Source: Streptomyces sp. HUAS MG91 (GTDB taxonomy: Bacteria; Actinomycetota; Actinomycetes; Streptomycetales; Streptomycetaceae). From it: a stretch of DNA of 64,000 bases. Positions 35,879 through 45,027 of the stretch are shown here, one piece after another. The stretch lies in contig NZ_CP159534.1 in NCBI RefSeq assembly GCF_040529335.1, positions 4,526,001 through 4,590,000 on the forward strand, written 5' to 3'. A program made the translations under genes and the position numbers. Below the pieces are notes generated by a model. It searched no databases and was not told the origin of the DNA. It saw only the letters and a list, made by a program, of their open reading frames with translations. How positions within the stretch are numbered: the stretch's first letter is position 1; each line of letters starts with the position of its first letter.

Positions 35879-37135
35879 ATGCGTACCCCCCACCGCATAA
35901 CCAACGACCGTGTTCCGTTTGATGGTTGGCAGGAGGAATCGGTTCCCCGGGAACCCGCCGGCACCGCCGGCCGGTCGGCCAGTCCGTACGACGAACTGGC
36001 CGACCTGGACGACGGCAACCCCCTCGACGACGTCCTGCGCGAGGAGCCGGCGTACCGCGACGACGAGGAGTGGTCGCCGCCCGACCACCGCAGTCGTGGC
36101 AGGCGCCGCTTCGGCAGCCTCTCCCTCGCGGTCAAGGGTGTGGTCGCGGTGCTCGTCCTCACCGCGTTCCTCGCCCTCGCCGACCGCTGGGCCGTCCTGT
36201 ACGCGGAGCACCGCGCCGCCCAGCAGCTCAAGAAGGAGCTGAAGCTGACGGCCGCGCCCGAAGTCGAGATCGAGGGCTTCCCCTTCCTCACCCAGCTCGC
36301 CGACCGCCGCGTGGACCGGCTGAAGGTGACCGTCCCCGACGTCGCCGCCGACCGCATCACCCTCGCCAAGGTCCAGGCGACCGCGCAGGACGTACGCATC
36401 CAGGGCAAGGGCCTCACCGGCATCAGCGGCGCGACCGTCGACCGGATGCAGGGCGAGGTGCTGCTCAGCTTCGCCGACATGAACCGTGAACTGGGCGCCT
36501 CCCAGGTCACCTTCACCGGGCACGGCGACAACCGGGTCCTGGCGCGCGGCACGCTGCCCGTCGCCGGGCACGACCTCAAGGTGCGCGCCGACGCCACCAT
36601 CCAGCGGCTCGGCGCCTCCGGCATCTCCACCGACATCGACAACATGAGCCTCGCCATCGGCGACCTCGCCACCTACCGGCCCGGCACCGGCGCCGGCCAG
36701 GGCCTGCACCTGACGCCCAAGTCCGTCGCCCGGCTCACCGCCGAGACCGACAAGGCGCGCAGGCTGCTGTCCATCCCGGCGATCGTGCACCGCGTCGGGG
36801 TGCCCGCGAGTGCCGTGCGGCAGGCCGAGCACAGCGACGACAAGCTCAGCGAGCTGACCGGGTCCCCGCGCTTCGTGAAGAAGGTGATGGGGATGAACCT
36901 CATCGACATCGCCGCCGACAACCCCTGGCTGCTCCAGAAGCTGGGCATCGACCCGAACCTGCTCGACGGCCTCGGCAAGCTGACCCGCCCCGAACTCGCC
37001 GACCGCCTCTCGCTCGCCTTCCAGCTGCCGAAGCTGCCGGGCGACCACGGGTACGTACGGCTGCGGGACGTGAAGGTCGAGAAGGACGGGATCCGGGTGG
37101 ATCTGTCGGGGGCGGGGCTCTCGGTCGGGAAGTAG
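35879..37135 (+). CDS. LmeA-like DUF2993 membrane-anchored protein
   Basis: 418 residues. The acidic cytoplasmic N-terminus (to about 83) ends in RRRF and is followed by one membrane helix (VKGVVAVLVLTAFLALADRWAVL), then a DUF2993 domain marked by PEVEIEGFPFLTQLADRRVDRLKVTVPDVAAD. DUF2993/LmeA proteins bind phospholipid and in mycobacteria take part in envelope lipoglycan maturation. A shorter paralogue lies at 46332. The final part carries ELADRLSLAFQLPKLPGDHGYVRLRDV. The function here is unknown. Confidence 0.8.
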   Translation: MRTPHRITNDRVPFDGWQEESVPREPAGTAGRSASPYDELADLDDGNPLDDVLREEPAYRDDEEWSPPDHRSRGRRRFGSLSLAVKGVVAVLVLTAFLALADRWAVLYAEHRAAQQLKKELKLTAAPEVEIEGFPFLTQLADRRVDRLKVTVPDVAADRITLAKVQATAQDVRIQGKGLTGISGATVDRMQGEVLLSFADMNRELGASQVTFTGHGDNRVLARGTLPVAGHDLKVRADATIQRLGASGISTDIDNMSLAIGDLATYRPGTGAGQGLHLTPKSVARLTAETDKARRLLSIPAIVHRVGVPASAVRQAEHSDDKLSELTGSPRFVKKVMGMNLIDIAADNPWLLQKLGIDPNLLDGLGKLTRPELADRLSLAFQLPKLPGDHGYVRLRDVKVEKDGIRVDLSGAGLSVGK

Positions 37136-37157
37136 GCGCGGAGGGGGCCAGAGCAGT

Positions 37158-37189
37158 TGCAAAGAAACCCTTGCAAGGGTTTCTTTGCA
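37158..37189. promoter_or_regulatory. 32-base perfect palindrome, ArsR-type operator
   Basis: TGCAAAGAAACCC-TTGCAA-GGGTTTCTTTGCA is symmetrical through all 32 bases, because the TTGCAA centre is itself a palindrome. It covers the presumed -35 of the ArsR-like gene, so the regulator probably represses itself here. Confidence 0.88.
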
Positions 37190-37199
37190 GAGCTATCTT
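37171..37199 (+). promoter_or_regulatory. Promoter for a leaderless ArsR-like transcript
   Basis: TTGCAA (37171-37176), a 17-base spacer, and TATCTT (37194-37199) make a good vegetative promoter. Transcription would begin at about 37206-37207, the first base of the ATG. No ribosome site exists before the ATG, which agrees with a leaderless message. Confidence 0.7.
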
Positions 37200-37206
37200 T
37201 GTACGC

Positions 37207-37791
37207 ATGAAAGAGCCCACCCCGCCCAAGGTCCGCGATCTCGACGCCCGATCACTGCGCGGGCTCGCGCACCCGCTGCGCATGCGACTCCTCGACGCCC
37301 TGCGCTTCGACGGGCCGGCCACCGCGTCCCAGCTCGCCGAGAAGCTGGGCGAGTCGAGCGGCGCGACCAGCTACCACCTGCGCCAGCTCGCCGCGCACGG
37401 CTTCGTCGAGGACGTGCCGGAGCGGGGCAAGGGCCGGGAGCGGTGGTGGGGGGCGGTCTACCGGGGCCTGACCATCGACAACGCCCTGCTGGAGGACCAG
37501 GACCCGGAGGTGCGCGGCGCCGCCGACTTCTATCTGCACGAGGTCGCCACGTCGCAGATGCGCAACCTGTCCACCTGGCTCGGCAGCCGCCACGACTGGT
37601 CCGAGGAGTGGTCGCGGGCCGCCGACCTGAGCAGCGACACGCTGCGGCTCACGCCGGAGCTCGCCGAGGAACTGGTCGACAAGATGCACGCCCTGGTCGC
37701 CGAGTACCGCGACCTGGCCGCCACCGAGAACGACCCGCGGGCCGAGCGGGTCCGGGTCCACACGCACACGTTCCCGATCAGCAGCGACTGA
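37207..37791 (+). CDS. ArsR-like (HTH_20) transcriptional regulator
   Basis: 194 residues from ATG 37207, chosen because the promoter at 37171-37199 ends just before it. The N-terminal winged helix reads LRGLAHPLRMRLLDALRFDGPATASQLAEKLGESSGATSYHLRQLAAHGFVEDVPERGKGRERWW, the YdfF/HTH_20 type often called ArsR-like. The helical C-terminus (about 95-190) is an effector or dimer region without the metal Cys motif of true ArsR. Its ligand is unknown. A 65-residue gene follows after 14 bases. Confidence 0.88.
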   Translation: MKEPTPPKVRDLDARSLRGLAHPLRMRLLDALRFDGPATASQLAEKLGESSGATSYHLRQLAAHGFVEDVPERGKGRERWWGAVYRGLTIDNALLEDQDPEVRGAADFYLHEVATSQMRNLSTWLGSRHDWSEEWSRAADLSSDTLRLTPELAEELVDKMHALVAEYRDLAATENDPRAERVRVHTHTFPISSD

Positions 37792-37805
37792 CCGAAAGGC
37801 TTCCC

Positions 37806-38003
37806 ATGCACTCCGAGAACCATCTCGCCCTGCACGACGGTCGCGCCGCGGATCTCCGCGCCGAGGCGGACGCCGACCGGCTGGCCGCCACCGTCCGGAA
37901 CCCGCACCCGGTGGCCCTGCGCACCCGGCTCGGCTGGACCCTCGTCGAGGTCGGGCTGCGGCTGGCCGCCCCGCCGAAGGGGGCGACGCCCGCCGCTGCG
38001 TAG
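37806..38003 (+). CDS. Small conserved protein downstream of the ArsR-like gene
   Basis: 65 residues beginning MHSENHLALHDGRAADLRAE and ending LGWTLVEVGLRLAAPPKG. It is charged in the first half, with an amphipathic helix near the C-terminus that might touch the membrane. It starts 14 bases after the regulator stop, behind GAAAGG, so it is co-transcribed. Short proteins with the RTRLGWTLVEVGLRLA ending are common in Streptomyces from memory; no function is known. It converges on the histidine kinase gene with four bases between stops. Confidence 0.65.
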   Translation: MHSENHLALHDGRAADLRAEADADRLAATVRNPHPVALRTRLGWTLVEVGLRLAAPPKGATPAAA

Positions 38004-38006
38004 TGG

Positions 38007-39431
38007 CTAAGCCGGCTGGTCCGGTGGCGGGGTCGGGGCGCCGGGCAGTCGCATCGTCGCCACGGTGCCGCCGCCGTCCGCCGCGGCGAGCGTGACCTCG
38101 CCGCCGTAGCTCTCCACCGTGCGGGCCACGATCGACAGACCCAGGCCGGAGCCCGGCAGCGCGCGGGCCGTCGGGGAGCGCCAGAACCGGTCGAAGACGT
38201 GCGGGAGTTCGTCGGCGGGGATGCCGGGGCCGTGGTCGCGCACCGTCAGCGCGCCGCGCATCAGGTGGACCTCGACGGTGCCGCCGGGCGGGCTGAACTT
38301 CACCGCGTTGTCGAGCAGGTTGATGATCGCGCGCTCCAGCGCCGCCGGCTCGGCCCGGACGTACCAGGGGGCCAGCTCGGAGACGATCTTCAGTTCCGGG
38401 CCGCGCAGTCGGGCGCGCTCCAGGGCCTGGCGGGCCGTCTCGTGGAAGGAGACGACCTTCAGCGGGCCCTCGGTGCCGCTCAGCCCGGACCGGGACAGTT
38501 CTTGCAGGTCCCCGATGAGCGCGGCCAGTTCGGTCATCTGGGCCTTGACCGACGCCATCAGTGCCTTGCGATCGTCCGGGGGGATCGCGCGGCCGGTCTC
38601 CTCGCTGCGGGTGAGCAGTTCGATGTTGGTCCGCATCGAGGTCAGGGGGGTGCGCAGTTCGTGGCCCGCGTCGGCGATGAGCTGTTGTTGCAGCTCGCGC
38701 GAGGAGGCCAGGGACGCCGTCATCGAGTTGAAGGAGGCGGACAGCCGGGCGATCTCGTCGTCGCCCTCCACCGGGATGCGGACCGTCAGGTCTTCGGTGG
38801 CGGCTACGTGTTCGACCGCCTCGGTGAGCTGGTCGACGGGCCGCAGCCCGGTCCGGGCGATCCAGAGACCGGCCGCCGTGGCGCCGACGACCCCGATGCC
38901 GCCCACGGCGAGGAGGACCCAGGCGAGGGTGGTGAGGGGCCGGGTGATCTCGTCCATGGGGCTGGCGATGGAGACGGCCAGGTCGGGCACCCGGTTGCGA
39001 TTGATGTCCACGGCGGCGACGGTCAGAACCCGCATCTGCGTGCCGTCCTCGGCCTCGGTGGTGTGCAGGGCGTTGTCCGCGGTCCCGTTGGCCACCGCCA
39101 CGTCGGAGGGCTGTGCGGGGATGGAGGACTTGCCGCGCCAGGTGCAGACCACACCGTTCGAGTCGACCCGCTGGATCGTCGGGCCGGGGATGCCCTGCTG
39201 CTGGTCGAGTCCGCCGCCGCAGGAGAGCACGGAGAGGACCTGACGGCTCTGGTTGAGGGAGCCGACCTGGTTGTGCAGCTCCTGGTCCATCTGCGCGTAC
39301 AACTGGGTGCGCGTGATGAACCAGCACGTCACCGCCACCGCCGCCACCGCCACCGCGACGGCCACCGCCACCAGCAGCGCCAGCCGGGACCTGAGCGGCA
39401 GCGTGCGCAGCCGCCGCACCAGCGTGTTCAC
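38007..39431 (-). CDS. Membrane sensor histidine kinase
   Basis: 474 residues from GTG 39431, overlapping the response-regulator stop (GTGA). Two membrane helices (about 15-38 and 160-185) flank a sensor domain of about 120 residues. HAMP follows, then HisKA with H in [21 protein letters not shown] (about 260), and HATPase with N ([13 protein letters not shown]), G1 (VRDHGPGIP) and G2 ([13 protein letters not shown]). It resembles MprB/TrcS-type kinases. It phosphorylates the regulator encoded just before it. The sensor domain gives no clue to the signal. Confidence 0.93.
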   Translation of the reverse strand: MNTLVRRLRTLPLRSRLALLVAVAVAVAVAAVAVTCWFITRTQLYAQMDQELHNQVGSLNQSRQVLSVLSCGGGLDQQQGIPGPTIQRVDSNGVVCTWRGKSSIPAQPSDVAVANGTADNALHTTEAEDGTQMRVLTVAAVDINRNRVPDLAVSIASPMDEITRPLTTLAWVLLAVGGIGVVGATAAGLWIARTGLRPVDQLTEAVEHVAATEDLTVRIPVEGDDEIARLSASFNSMTASLASSRELQQQLIADAGHELRTPLTSMRTNIELLTRSEETGRAIPPDDRKALMASVKAQMTELAALIGDLQELSRSGLSGTEGPLKVVSFHETARQALERARLRGPELKIVSELAPWYVRAEPAALERAIINLLDNAVKFSPPGGTVEVHLMRGALTVRDHGPGIPADELPHVFDRFWRSPTARALPGSGLGLSIVARTVESYGGEVTLAAADGGGTVATMRLPGAPTPPPDQPA

Positions 39432-40168
39432 TCAGCGCTCCCCGATCGCAGTACGTACCCCACACCCCGCACCGTGTGCACGAGCCGGGGCTCGCCGCCC
39501 GCCTCGGTCTTGCGGCGCAGATACATCACGTACACGTCCAGGGAGTTGGACGACGGCTCGAAGTCGAAGCCCCAGACCGCCTTGAGGATCTGCTCCCGGG
39601 TGAGGACCTGGCGCGGGTGGGCCAGGAACATCTCCAGGAGGGTGAACTCGGTGCGGGTCAGCTCCACCGTGCGCTCGCCGCGGGTGACCTCGCGGGTCGC
39701 CAGATCCATCCGCAGATCGCCGAAGGCCAGCACGTCGGAGTCGTCGGCGCCGGCCGCACCCGCCGCCGACGCGTACGAGCTGCGGCGCAGCAGGGCGCGG
39801 ACCCGGGCGAAGAGCTCGTCGAGCTCGAAGGGCTTGACCAGGTAGTCGTCGGCGCCCGCGTCGAGACCGGTGACCCGGTCGCCGACCGTGTCGCGGGCGG
39901 TGAGCATCAGGATCGGGGTCGTGGACCCGGTGGCGCGCAGCCGGCGGGCCGCGGTCAGGCCGTCCATGCGCGGCATCTGGATGTCCAGGACCAGCAGATC
40001 GGGCCGGTGGGCGGCCGCCTTCTCCAGCGCGTCCGCGCCGTCGACGGCGACCTCGGTGCCGTAGCCCTCGAAGGCGAGGGAGCGCTGCAGGGCCTCGCGG
40101 ACGGCGGGCTCGTCGTCCACGATGAGGATGCGGTGCCGGTCTTCGCGGTCGCCTTCGGCGGGGCTCAT
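39428..40168 (-). CDS. OmpR-family response regulator
   Basis: 246 residues from ATG 40168 (GAAGGAAG eight bases upstream; an upstream in-frame start at 40186 has no ribosome site). The receiver domain has the acidic pair in LIVDDEP, the phospho-Asp in [13 protein letters not shown], and Lys in [11 protein letters not shown]. The C-terminal OmpR winged helix begins [28 protein letters not shown]. It is the partner of the kinase encoded downstream (MprA/TrcR type). The HtrA-like protease gene lies upstream in the same direction and is a plausible target. Confidence 0.93.
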   Translation of the reverse strand: MSPAEGDREDRHRILIVDDEPAVREALQRSLAFEGYGTEVAVDGADALEKAAAHRPDLLVLDIQMPRMDGLTAARRLRATGSTTPILMLTARDTVGDRVTGLDAGADDYLVKPFELDELFARVRALLRRSSYASAAGAAGADDSDVLAFGDLRMDLATREVTRGERTVELTRTEFTLLEMFLAHPRQVLTREQILKAVWGFDFEPSSNSLDVYVMYLRRKTEAGGEPRLVHTVRGVGYVLRSGSAE

Positions 40169-40213
40169 GGCGTGGGCTTCCTTCACGACGTGGGTGAGTA
40201 CTGCGACGGACTA

Positions 40214-40387
40214 TCAGCCTCGCACGGCCGCGCGGCGCCCGCGTGCGGCCCGGCGCGGTGCCGCCGCGGTGGCCACTTCGGGGGCCCGGGTGACCGGCGG
40301 GAAGAGCGTCGAGGCGACGGCGAGGGCGAGCCCGGTGCCGGCGGGGTCGGTGGTGGCGCCGGAGTGACGGTGCACGGTCGTGTTCAT
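40214..40387 (-). CDS. Small Arg-rich protein of unknown function
   Basis: 57 residues from ATG 40387, with GGGAG seven bases before the start. It begins MNTTVHRHSGATTDPAGTGL, has a mildly hydrophobic middle (LALAVASTLFPPVTRAP) and a basic tail (RRAARGRRAAVRG). It fills most of the 250-base gap between the protease and the response regulator, in the same direction as both. It could be a small membrane-associated protein or chance; the good ribosome site and G+C-rich third positions favour a gene. Confidence 0.5.
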   Translation of the reverse strand: MNTTVHRHSGATTDPAGTGLALAVASTLFPPVTRAPEVATAAAPRRAARGRRAAVRG

Positions 40388-40418
40388 GAGGGTTCTCCCT
40401 GGGCTTGATGGTGCTCGG

Positions 40419-41480
40419 TCAGCTGTCGGAGCCCCCGGCGCGCAGCGAGTCGAGGTCGGCCTTGACGGTGTTGACCGGGATGGCGAAGCCGAGGCCGACG
40501 CTGCCCGCGCTCGACGACGACGAGGACGACTGCGAACTGGCCGAGTACATCGCGGAGTTGATGCCGACGATGTTGCCGTTCATGTCGATCAGGGCGCCGC
40601 CGGAGTTGCCGGGGTTGAGGGAGGCGTCGGTCTGGATCGCCTTGTACGTGGTCGTGGACGAGCCGGTGTCGCCGTTGAACTCCTGGCCGCCGAACTCGAA
40701 CGGCCACTGGCCGCTGCCGCCGCCCTGCTGTTGCTGCTGCTCCTGCTGGCCCTCGTCCGTGGAGACGGTGACGTCGCGGTTGAGCGCGGAGACGATGCCG
40801 CTGGTGACGGTGCCGGTCAGGCCCTCGGGGGAGCCGATCGCGACGACCTCGTCGCCGACGCCGACGTTGTCGGAGTCGCCGAGGGTCGCGGGCTTGAGGC
40901 CGGAGGCGTTCTTCAGCTTGATGAGCGCCAGGTCCTTCTTGGCGTCGGTGCCGACGACCTCGGCGGTGTACGTCTTGCCGTCGCTCGTCCTGACCTTGAC
41001 GCTCGTGGCGCCGGAGATGACGTGGTTGTTGGTGAGGATCTCGCCGTCGTCGGTGATGATGACGCCGGAGCCGGTGGACGAGCCGTTGCTCAGCGTGGCG
41101 TTGATCTCGACTATCGACGGGCTGACCGCCTCCGCGACACCGGCGACGGTGCCCTTCTTGCTGCTGGGCACGACGTTGGTGCTGGTCGAGGAGGACGCCG
41201 TGGTGGTGGAGGAGCCGGTCAGCTCCTGGAAGGCGTAGGCGGTGCCGCCGCCGATCGCCGCGGCTGCCACGGCGACGGCCGCGAGCAGGCCGACCGGGCC
41301 GCGCAGCCGCTTCTTCCTGGCCCGGGGCTCCTGCTGCGGGGTCGGCTCGTAGGCCGGCGGGGGCGGCCAGGCGCTGTCCACCGGGGTGGAGTGCGGGGGA
41401 TTCTGCTGCGGGCTCTCGGAGTACGGGGACTGCTGCTGGCCCTGCGGGTACTCGCCGTCGCGGCGGAAGCTCTCGGTCAT
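40419..41480 (-). CDS. HtrA/DegP-like membrane-anchored serine protease without PDZ
   Basis: 353 residues. A cytoplasmic Gln/Pro-rich start of about 65 residues is followed by KKRLRGP and one membrane helix (VGLLAAVAVAAAAIGGGTAYAF). A trypsin-like domain follows outside: His in TNNHVISGAT, Asp in KKDLALIKLK, Ser in LNPGNSGGALIDMNGNIVGIN. HtrA proteins normally end with one or two PDZ domains; this one stops soon after the protease domain, so it lacks PDZ. A Gln run (QEQQQQQGGGSGQ) interrupts the protease domain. It probably deals with envelope protein damage, with the nearby two-component system. Confidence 0.9.
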   Translation of the reverse strand: MTESFRRDGEYPQGQQQSPYSESPQQNPPHSTPVDSAWPPPPAYEPTPQQEPRARKKRLRGPVGLLAAVAVAAAAIGGGTAYAFQELTGSSTTTASSSTSTNVVPSSKKGTVAGVAEAVSPSIVEINATLSNGSSTGSGVIITDDGEILTNNHVISGATSVKVRTSDGKTYTAEVVGTDAKKDLALIKLKNASGLKPATLGDSDNVGVGDEVVAIGSPEGLTGTVTSGIVSALNRDVTVSTDEGQQEQQQQQGGGSGQWPFEFGGQEFNGDTGSSTTTYKAIQTDASLNPGNSGGALIDMNGNIVGINSAMYSASSQSSSSSSSAGSVGLGFAIPVNTVKADLDSLRAGGSDS

Positions 41481-41603
41481 GTCAGTAAGCGTGGGCCGCG
41501 TTCATGAGAGCCGCCTGAGCGTGCCCTGAGAGTCCCGGCAGAACCCTGTTTGCCCGAAATAAAGACGGGCCGCGCCATCATCTGACGGCCGGTGGCCGGC
41601 TGG

Positions 41604-41703
41604 TCGCGCAGTTCCCCGCGCCCCTGAGGCATGCGCTGCGCGCAGCCTCCCCGATGAGATGCCGCACGAAGTGCGCATCTCAGGGGCGCGGGGAACTGCG
41701 CGA
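41604..41703. repeat. Inverted pair of the dispersed repeat (25-bp arms)
   Basis: Two copies of the 20-base family face each other: 41604-41628 and 41679-41703 are perfect 25-base inverted copies. The 50-base middle holds nested partial dyads (GAGATGC...GCATCTC, and GAGGCATGCGC with CTGCGCGCAGCCTC). The block could form a cruciform or a very stable hairpin between the HtrA-like and LacI genes, and may stop transcription from the LacI side. Confidence 0.88.
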
Positions 41704-41760
41704 GAAGCCCCACCGGGCCGCAGCCGAACGAGAACCCGGAAACCCGCCCCGAGCGGAGCG

Positions 41761-42783
41761 CTACGCGCAGCCGCAGGACTGGCGGACGACCAGGCGGGAC
41801 GGGAACAGCTTCAGGCGTTCGCGTCGCGACCCGGCCACGCGCAGGGAGTCGTCCAGCACCAGATCGACGGCGGCCCGCGCCATGGCCGGCCGGTCCGAGG
41901 CGACCGTGGTCAGCGGCGGATCGGTGAGCCCGGCCTCCTTCACGTCGTCGAACCCGGCGACGGCCAGCTCACCCGGCACCTCGATGCGCAGCTCGCGCGC
42001 GGCCCGCAGCACCCCGATGGCCTGGTCGTCGGTGGAGCAGAAGATGGCCGGCGGCCGGTGCGGCCCGGCGAGCAGTTCGAGCGCCACCTTGTACGCGTCG
42101 TAGCGGTTGTACGGGGCTTCGAAGAGCCGGCCCTCCGTGGACCTGCCCGCCTCCTGCATCGCGCGCCGCCAGCCCTCCACGTGGTCGGAGACCGGGTCGC
42201 CGACGGACGGCGTCTCGGCGGTGCCGCCCAGACAGGCCACGTACTCGTAGCCGTGTTCGAGGAGGTGGCGGGTGGCGAGCTGGGCGCCGCCGAGGTCGTC
42301 CGTCACCACGGCGACGTCGTCGATGGCCTCGGGCCGCTCGTGCAGCAGCACCACGCGGGCGTCCCACGCCTCGATCTCGGTCGCCGCCAGGTCATTGAGC
42401 CCGTGGCTGACCAGGATCAGGCCGGAGACCCGCATGCCGAGGAACGCGCGCAGATAGTGCACCTCGCGGTCGCCGACGTAGTCGGAGTTGCCGACGAGGA
42501 CCATCTTTCCGCGCTCGGACGCGGCCTGTTCCACCGCGTGCGCCATCTCCGCGAAGAACGGCTGGCGCGAGTCCGGCACGATCATGCCTATGAGGTCGGT
42601 CCGGCGCGACGCCATCGCCTGGGCGACCCGGTCCGGCCGGTACCCCAGCTCCTTGATCGCGGCGAGAACGCGCTCGCGCGTGGCCGGGGCGACCGGCCGG
42701 GGTCCGTTGTTGATCACGTAGGACACGACGGCGGTCGAAGTACCCGCCAGTCGCGCAACGTCGTCCCGAGTCACCTTGGCCAC
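41761..42783 (-). CDS. LacI family transcriptional regulator
   Basis: 340 residues from the ATG at 42783. It has a LacI helix-turn-helix ([50 protein letters not shown]) with the hinge helix, then a periplasmic-binding-type effector domain ([25 protein letters not shown], and [38 protein letters not shown]). It ends with CGCA after SRLVVRQS. It would bind a sugar or similar small molecule. No sugar operon adjoins it, so its target is elsewhere. Confidence 0.93.
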   Translation of the reverse strand: MAKVTRDDVARLAGTSTAVVSYVINNGPRPVAPATRERVLAAIKELGYRPDRVAQAMASRRTDLIGMIVPDSRQPFFAEMAHAVEQAASERGKMVLVGNSDYVGDREVHYLRAFLGMRVSGLILVSHGLNDLAATEIEAWDARVVLLHERPEAIDDVAVVTDDLGGAQLATRHLLEHGYEYVACLGGTAETPSVGDPVSDHVEGWRRAMQEAGRSTEGRLFEAPYNRYDAYKVALELLAGPHRPPAIFCSTDDQAIGVLRAARELRIEVPGELAVAGFDDVKEAGLTDPPLTTVASDRPAMARAAVDLVLDDSLRVAGSRRERLKLFPSRLVVRQSCGCA

Positions 42784-42836
42784 GCGCGGAGTCTACGCGG
42801 ATGGACCACCCTCTGGGCAGGGCGTAAACCTGCTCG

Positions 42837-43640
42837 CTACGAGTCGGCCGAAACCGTCTCGACGCGCCGGGCGGCCACCGTGTCCGCTTCGTCCTGGTTG
42901 GCGGAGGAAGTGGCCTTCTCGCTCTTCTCGGCCGCCTTCTCCTTGTCCGCCCGCTCGCCCTTCTCCGGCTTCTCCGGGGTGACGAAGCGGTAGCCCACGT
43001 TGCGCACGGTGCCGATCAGCGACTCGTGCTCGGGGCCCAGCTTGGCGCGCAGCCGCCGTACGTGGACGTCGACGGTGCGGGTGCCGCCGAAGTAGTCGTA
43101 GCCCCAGACCTCCTGGAGCAGCTGGGCGCGGGTGAAGACCCGGCCGGGGTGCTGCGCGAGGTACTTCAGGAGCTCGAACTCCTTGAAGGTCAGGTCGAGG
43201 ACCCGGCCCTTGAGCTTGGCGGAGTAGGTGGCCTCGTCGACCGACAGGTCGCCGTTGCGGATCTCCATGGGGGAGTCGTCGGCGACGATCTGCTGGCGGC
43301 CCATGGCGAGCCGCAGCCGGGCCTCGACCTCGGCCGGACCGGCCGTGTCGAGCAATACGTCGTCGATGCCCCAGTCGGCGGTGACGGCGGCGAGGCCGCC
43401 CTCGGTCACGACCAGGACCAGCGGACAGCCGGGCCCGGTGGAGCGGAGCAGCTGACAGAGGCTGCGGACCTGCGGGAGGTCGCGGCGGCCGTCGATCAGG
43501 ATCACGTCGGCGCCGGGGGTGTCGACGAGGGCGGGGCCCTCCGCCGGGGCCACGCGCACGTTGTGCAGGAGAAGGCCGAGGGCGGGAAGCACCTCCGTCG
43601 ACGGCTGAAGGGCATTCGTCAGGAGCAGCAGAGAACTCAT
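42837..43640 (-). CDS. glnR: Nitrogen master regulator GlnR
   Basis: 267 residues, the same length I remember for the S. coelicolor protein. The N-terminal receiver-like domain is atypical: the expected phospho-Asp site lies in [10 protein letters not shown], but the partner acidic residues are missing, as in known GlnR, which is not phosphorylated in the normal way. The C-terminal OmpR-type winged helix reads [55 protein letters not shown], followed by a charged tail rich in Lys/Glu. GlnR controls glutamine synthetase and ammonium transport genes. The two-component winged-helix sequence is very well conserved, so the name is firm. Confidence 0.95.
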   Translation of the reverse strand: MSSLLLLTNALQPSTEVLPALGLLLHNVRVAPAEGPALVDTPGADVILIDGRRDLPQVRSLCQLLRSTGPGCPLVLVVTEGGLAAVTADWGIDDVLLDTAGPAEVEARLRLAMGRQQIVADDSPMEIRNGDLSVDEATYSAKLKGRVLDLTFKEFELLKYLAQHPGRVFTRAQLLQEVWGYDYFGGTRTVDVHVRRLRAKLGPEHESLIGTVRNVGYRFVTPEKPEKGERADKEKAAEKSEKATSSANQDEADTVAARRVETVSADS

Positions 43641-43893
43641 CGCCGCCCACCTGCCTGGGTCGTCATACGTTCGTGCACGGTTCGCTCGCCCATAACGTCT
43701 GGTTCCTCCTCGGTCCCTGCGAGGACGTTTGCGGCACTGCTTCGTGTTGCTCGTACTGCTGTACGGCCTTTGTCATGGGCCCGCGCCCCGGGCCCCGCGC
43801 CGTCGGGAGTGAGGTCGTATACAACTCTCCTGAAAGCACAAAAGGACCCGGGGGCTGCACTGCCCGAGTCCTTCGCCCAGCAGAATAGCCCAC

Positions 43894-44718
43894 ATGAGTA
43901 GGGGTCCGGCAGGTGAAGGACGTGGATCTTCTGTGCGGCCGATCACTGAACGAGCGCGGCGCGTGATGCTGCGGACACAGGACGGAGTCGCGATCGACGC
44001 CGCCTACGAGCCCGGATCCGGGCCCCCGGACCGGCCCGTGATCGTGCTCGCGCACGGCTTCACCGGCGATCTGGAGCGGCCCCACGTGCGCCGCGCCGCC
44101 GAGGCGTTCGCGCAGGGTGCGGCCGTGGTCACGTTCACGTTCCGCGGGCACGGGCGCTCGGGCGGGCGCTCCACGGTGGGCGACCGGGAGGTGCTCGATC
44201 TCGCGGCGGCCGTCGCCTGGGCACGCTCGCTGGGGCACCGGCGTGTCGTCACGGTCGGATTTTCGATGGGTGGTTCCGTGGTGCTGCGGCACGCGGCGTT
44301 GCACAGAGGGCGCACGGAAGCGCGGACCGACGCGGTCGTCGCGGTGAGTGCACCGGCCCGGTGGTTCTACCGCGGGACCGCTCCGATGCGGCGGCTCCAC
44401 TGGGTCGTCACGCGGCGCTCGGGACGCGTGGTGGGCCGGCTCGGGCTCCGTACCCGTATCCATCCGTACGACTGGGACCCGATCCCGCTCTCGCCGGTCG
44501 AGTCGGTGCCGCTGATCGCGCCGACGCCGCTGCTCGTCGTGCACGGCGACCGCGACCCGTACTTTCCCGTCGACCATCCCCGGATGCTGGCCGAGGCCGC
44601 CGCGGGCGGCGCCGAACTCTGGCTGGAGGAGGGCATGGGGCACGCGGAGCACGCGGCGAGCGACGCGCTGCTCGGCCGGATCGGGGAGTGGGCCCGCACC
44701 GCGGGTACCGCACAATAG
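43894..44718 (+). CDS. Alpha/beta hydrolase
   Basis: 274 residues from ATG 43894; GTG 43933 is an alternative, as neither has a good ribosome site. It has the alpha/beta-hydrolase core: VIVLAHGFTGD (oxyanion loop), nucleophile Ser in VGFSMGGSVVL, Asp in LVVHGDRDPYFP, and His in GMGHAEHAA. The layout resembles serine aminopeptidase S33/esterase types without a signal peptide, so it acts in the cytoplasm. It heads a run with a MoaD-like gene 49 bases later. The substrate is unknown. Confidence 0.88.
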   Translation: MSRGPAGEGRGSSVRPITERARRVMLRTQDGVAIDAAYEPGSGPPDRPVIVLAHGFTGDLERPHVRRAAEAFAQGAAVVTFTFRGHGRSGGRSTVGDREVLDLAAAVAWARSLGHRRVVTVGFSMGGSVVLRHAALHRGRTEARTDAVVAVSAPARWFYRGTAPMRRLHWVVTRRSGRVVGRLGLRTRIHPYDWDPIPLSPVESVPLIAPTPLLVVHGDRDPYFPVDHPRMLAEAAAGGAELWLEEGMGHAEHAASDALLGRIGEWARTAGTAQ

Positions 44719-44767
44719 GACGCCGACCCGAGAACCAGAACCGTGGAAGCGGGGAGAGGAGCGCCCT

Positions 44768-45022
44768 GTGGCAACCGGCACCCTTCGTTACTGGGCCGCG
44801 GCCAAGTCGGCCGCCGGCGTGGCCGAGGAACCGTACGACGCCGATGACCTGGGCGCGGCGCTGGCCGCGGCCCGCGAGCGGCACCCCGGGGAACTGGTCC
44901 GGGTCTTGCAGCGCTGCTCGTTCCTCGTCGACGGGAACCCCGTCGGGACGCGCGGACATGAGACGGTACGGCTGGCCGAGGGCGGCACGGTCGAGGTGCT
45001 CCCGCCGTTCGCAGGAGGGTGA
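44768..45022 (+). CDS. MoaD/ThiS-like sulfur-carrier protein
   Basis: 84 residues from GTG 44768 behind GGGGAGAGG. The beta-grasp pattern is visible: GTLRYWAAAKSAAGV, an internal CSFLVDGNPV, and the C-terminal VEVLPPFAGG with the Gly-Gly end needed for adenylation and thiocarboxylation. It could serve molybdopterin synthase or another sulfur pathway; no MoaE or activating enzyme lies beside it. The rhodanese at 47497 is a possible sulfur source in the same neighbourhood. Confidence 0.88.
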   Translation: MATGTLRYWAAAKSAAGVAEEPYDADDLGAALAAARERHPGELVRVLQRCSFLVDGNPVGTRGHETVRLAEGGTVEVLPPFAGG

Positions 45023-45027
45023 CACCG

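Noticed and set aside
43841..43872. Hairpin AAGGACCCGGG/CCCGAGTCCTT upstream of the hydrolase gene
   Set aside because: One mismatch, no T-run and no gene ending there on the matching strand; not called as a terminator.
43673..43888. 71-residue + strand frame between glnR and the hydrolase gene
   Set aside because: No ribosome site and unconvincing Cys/Gly/Pro composition; overlaps the presumed glnR promoter.
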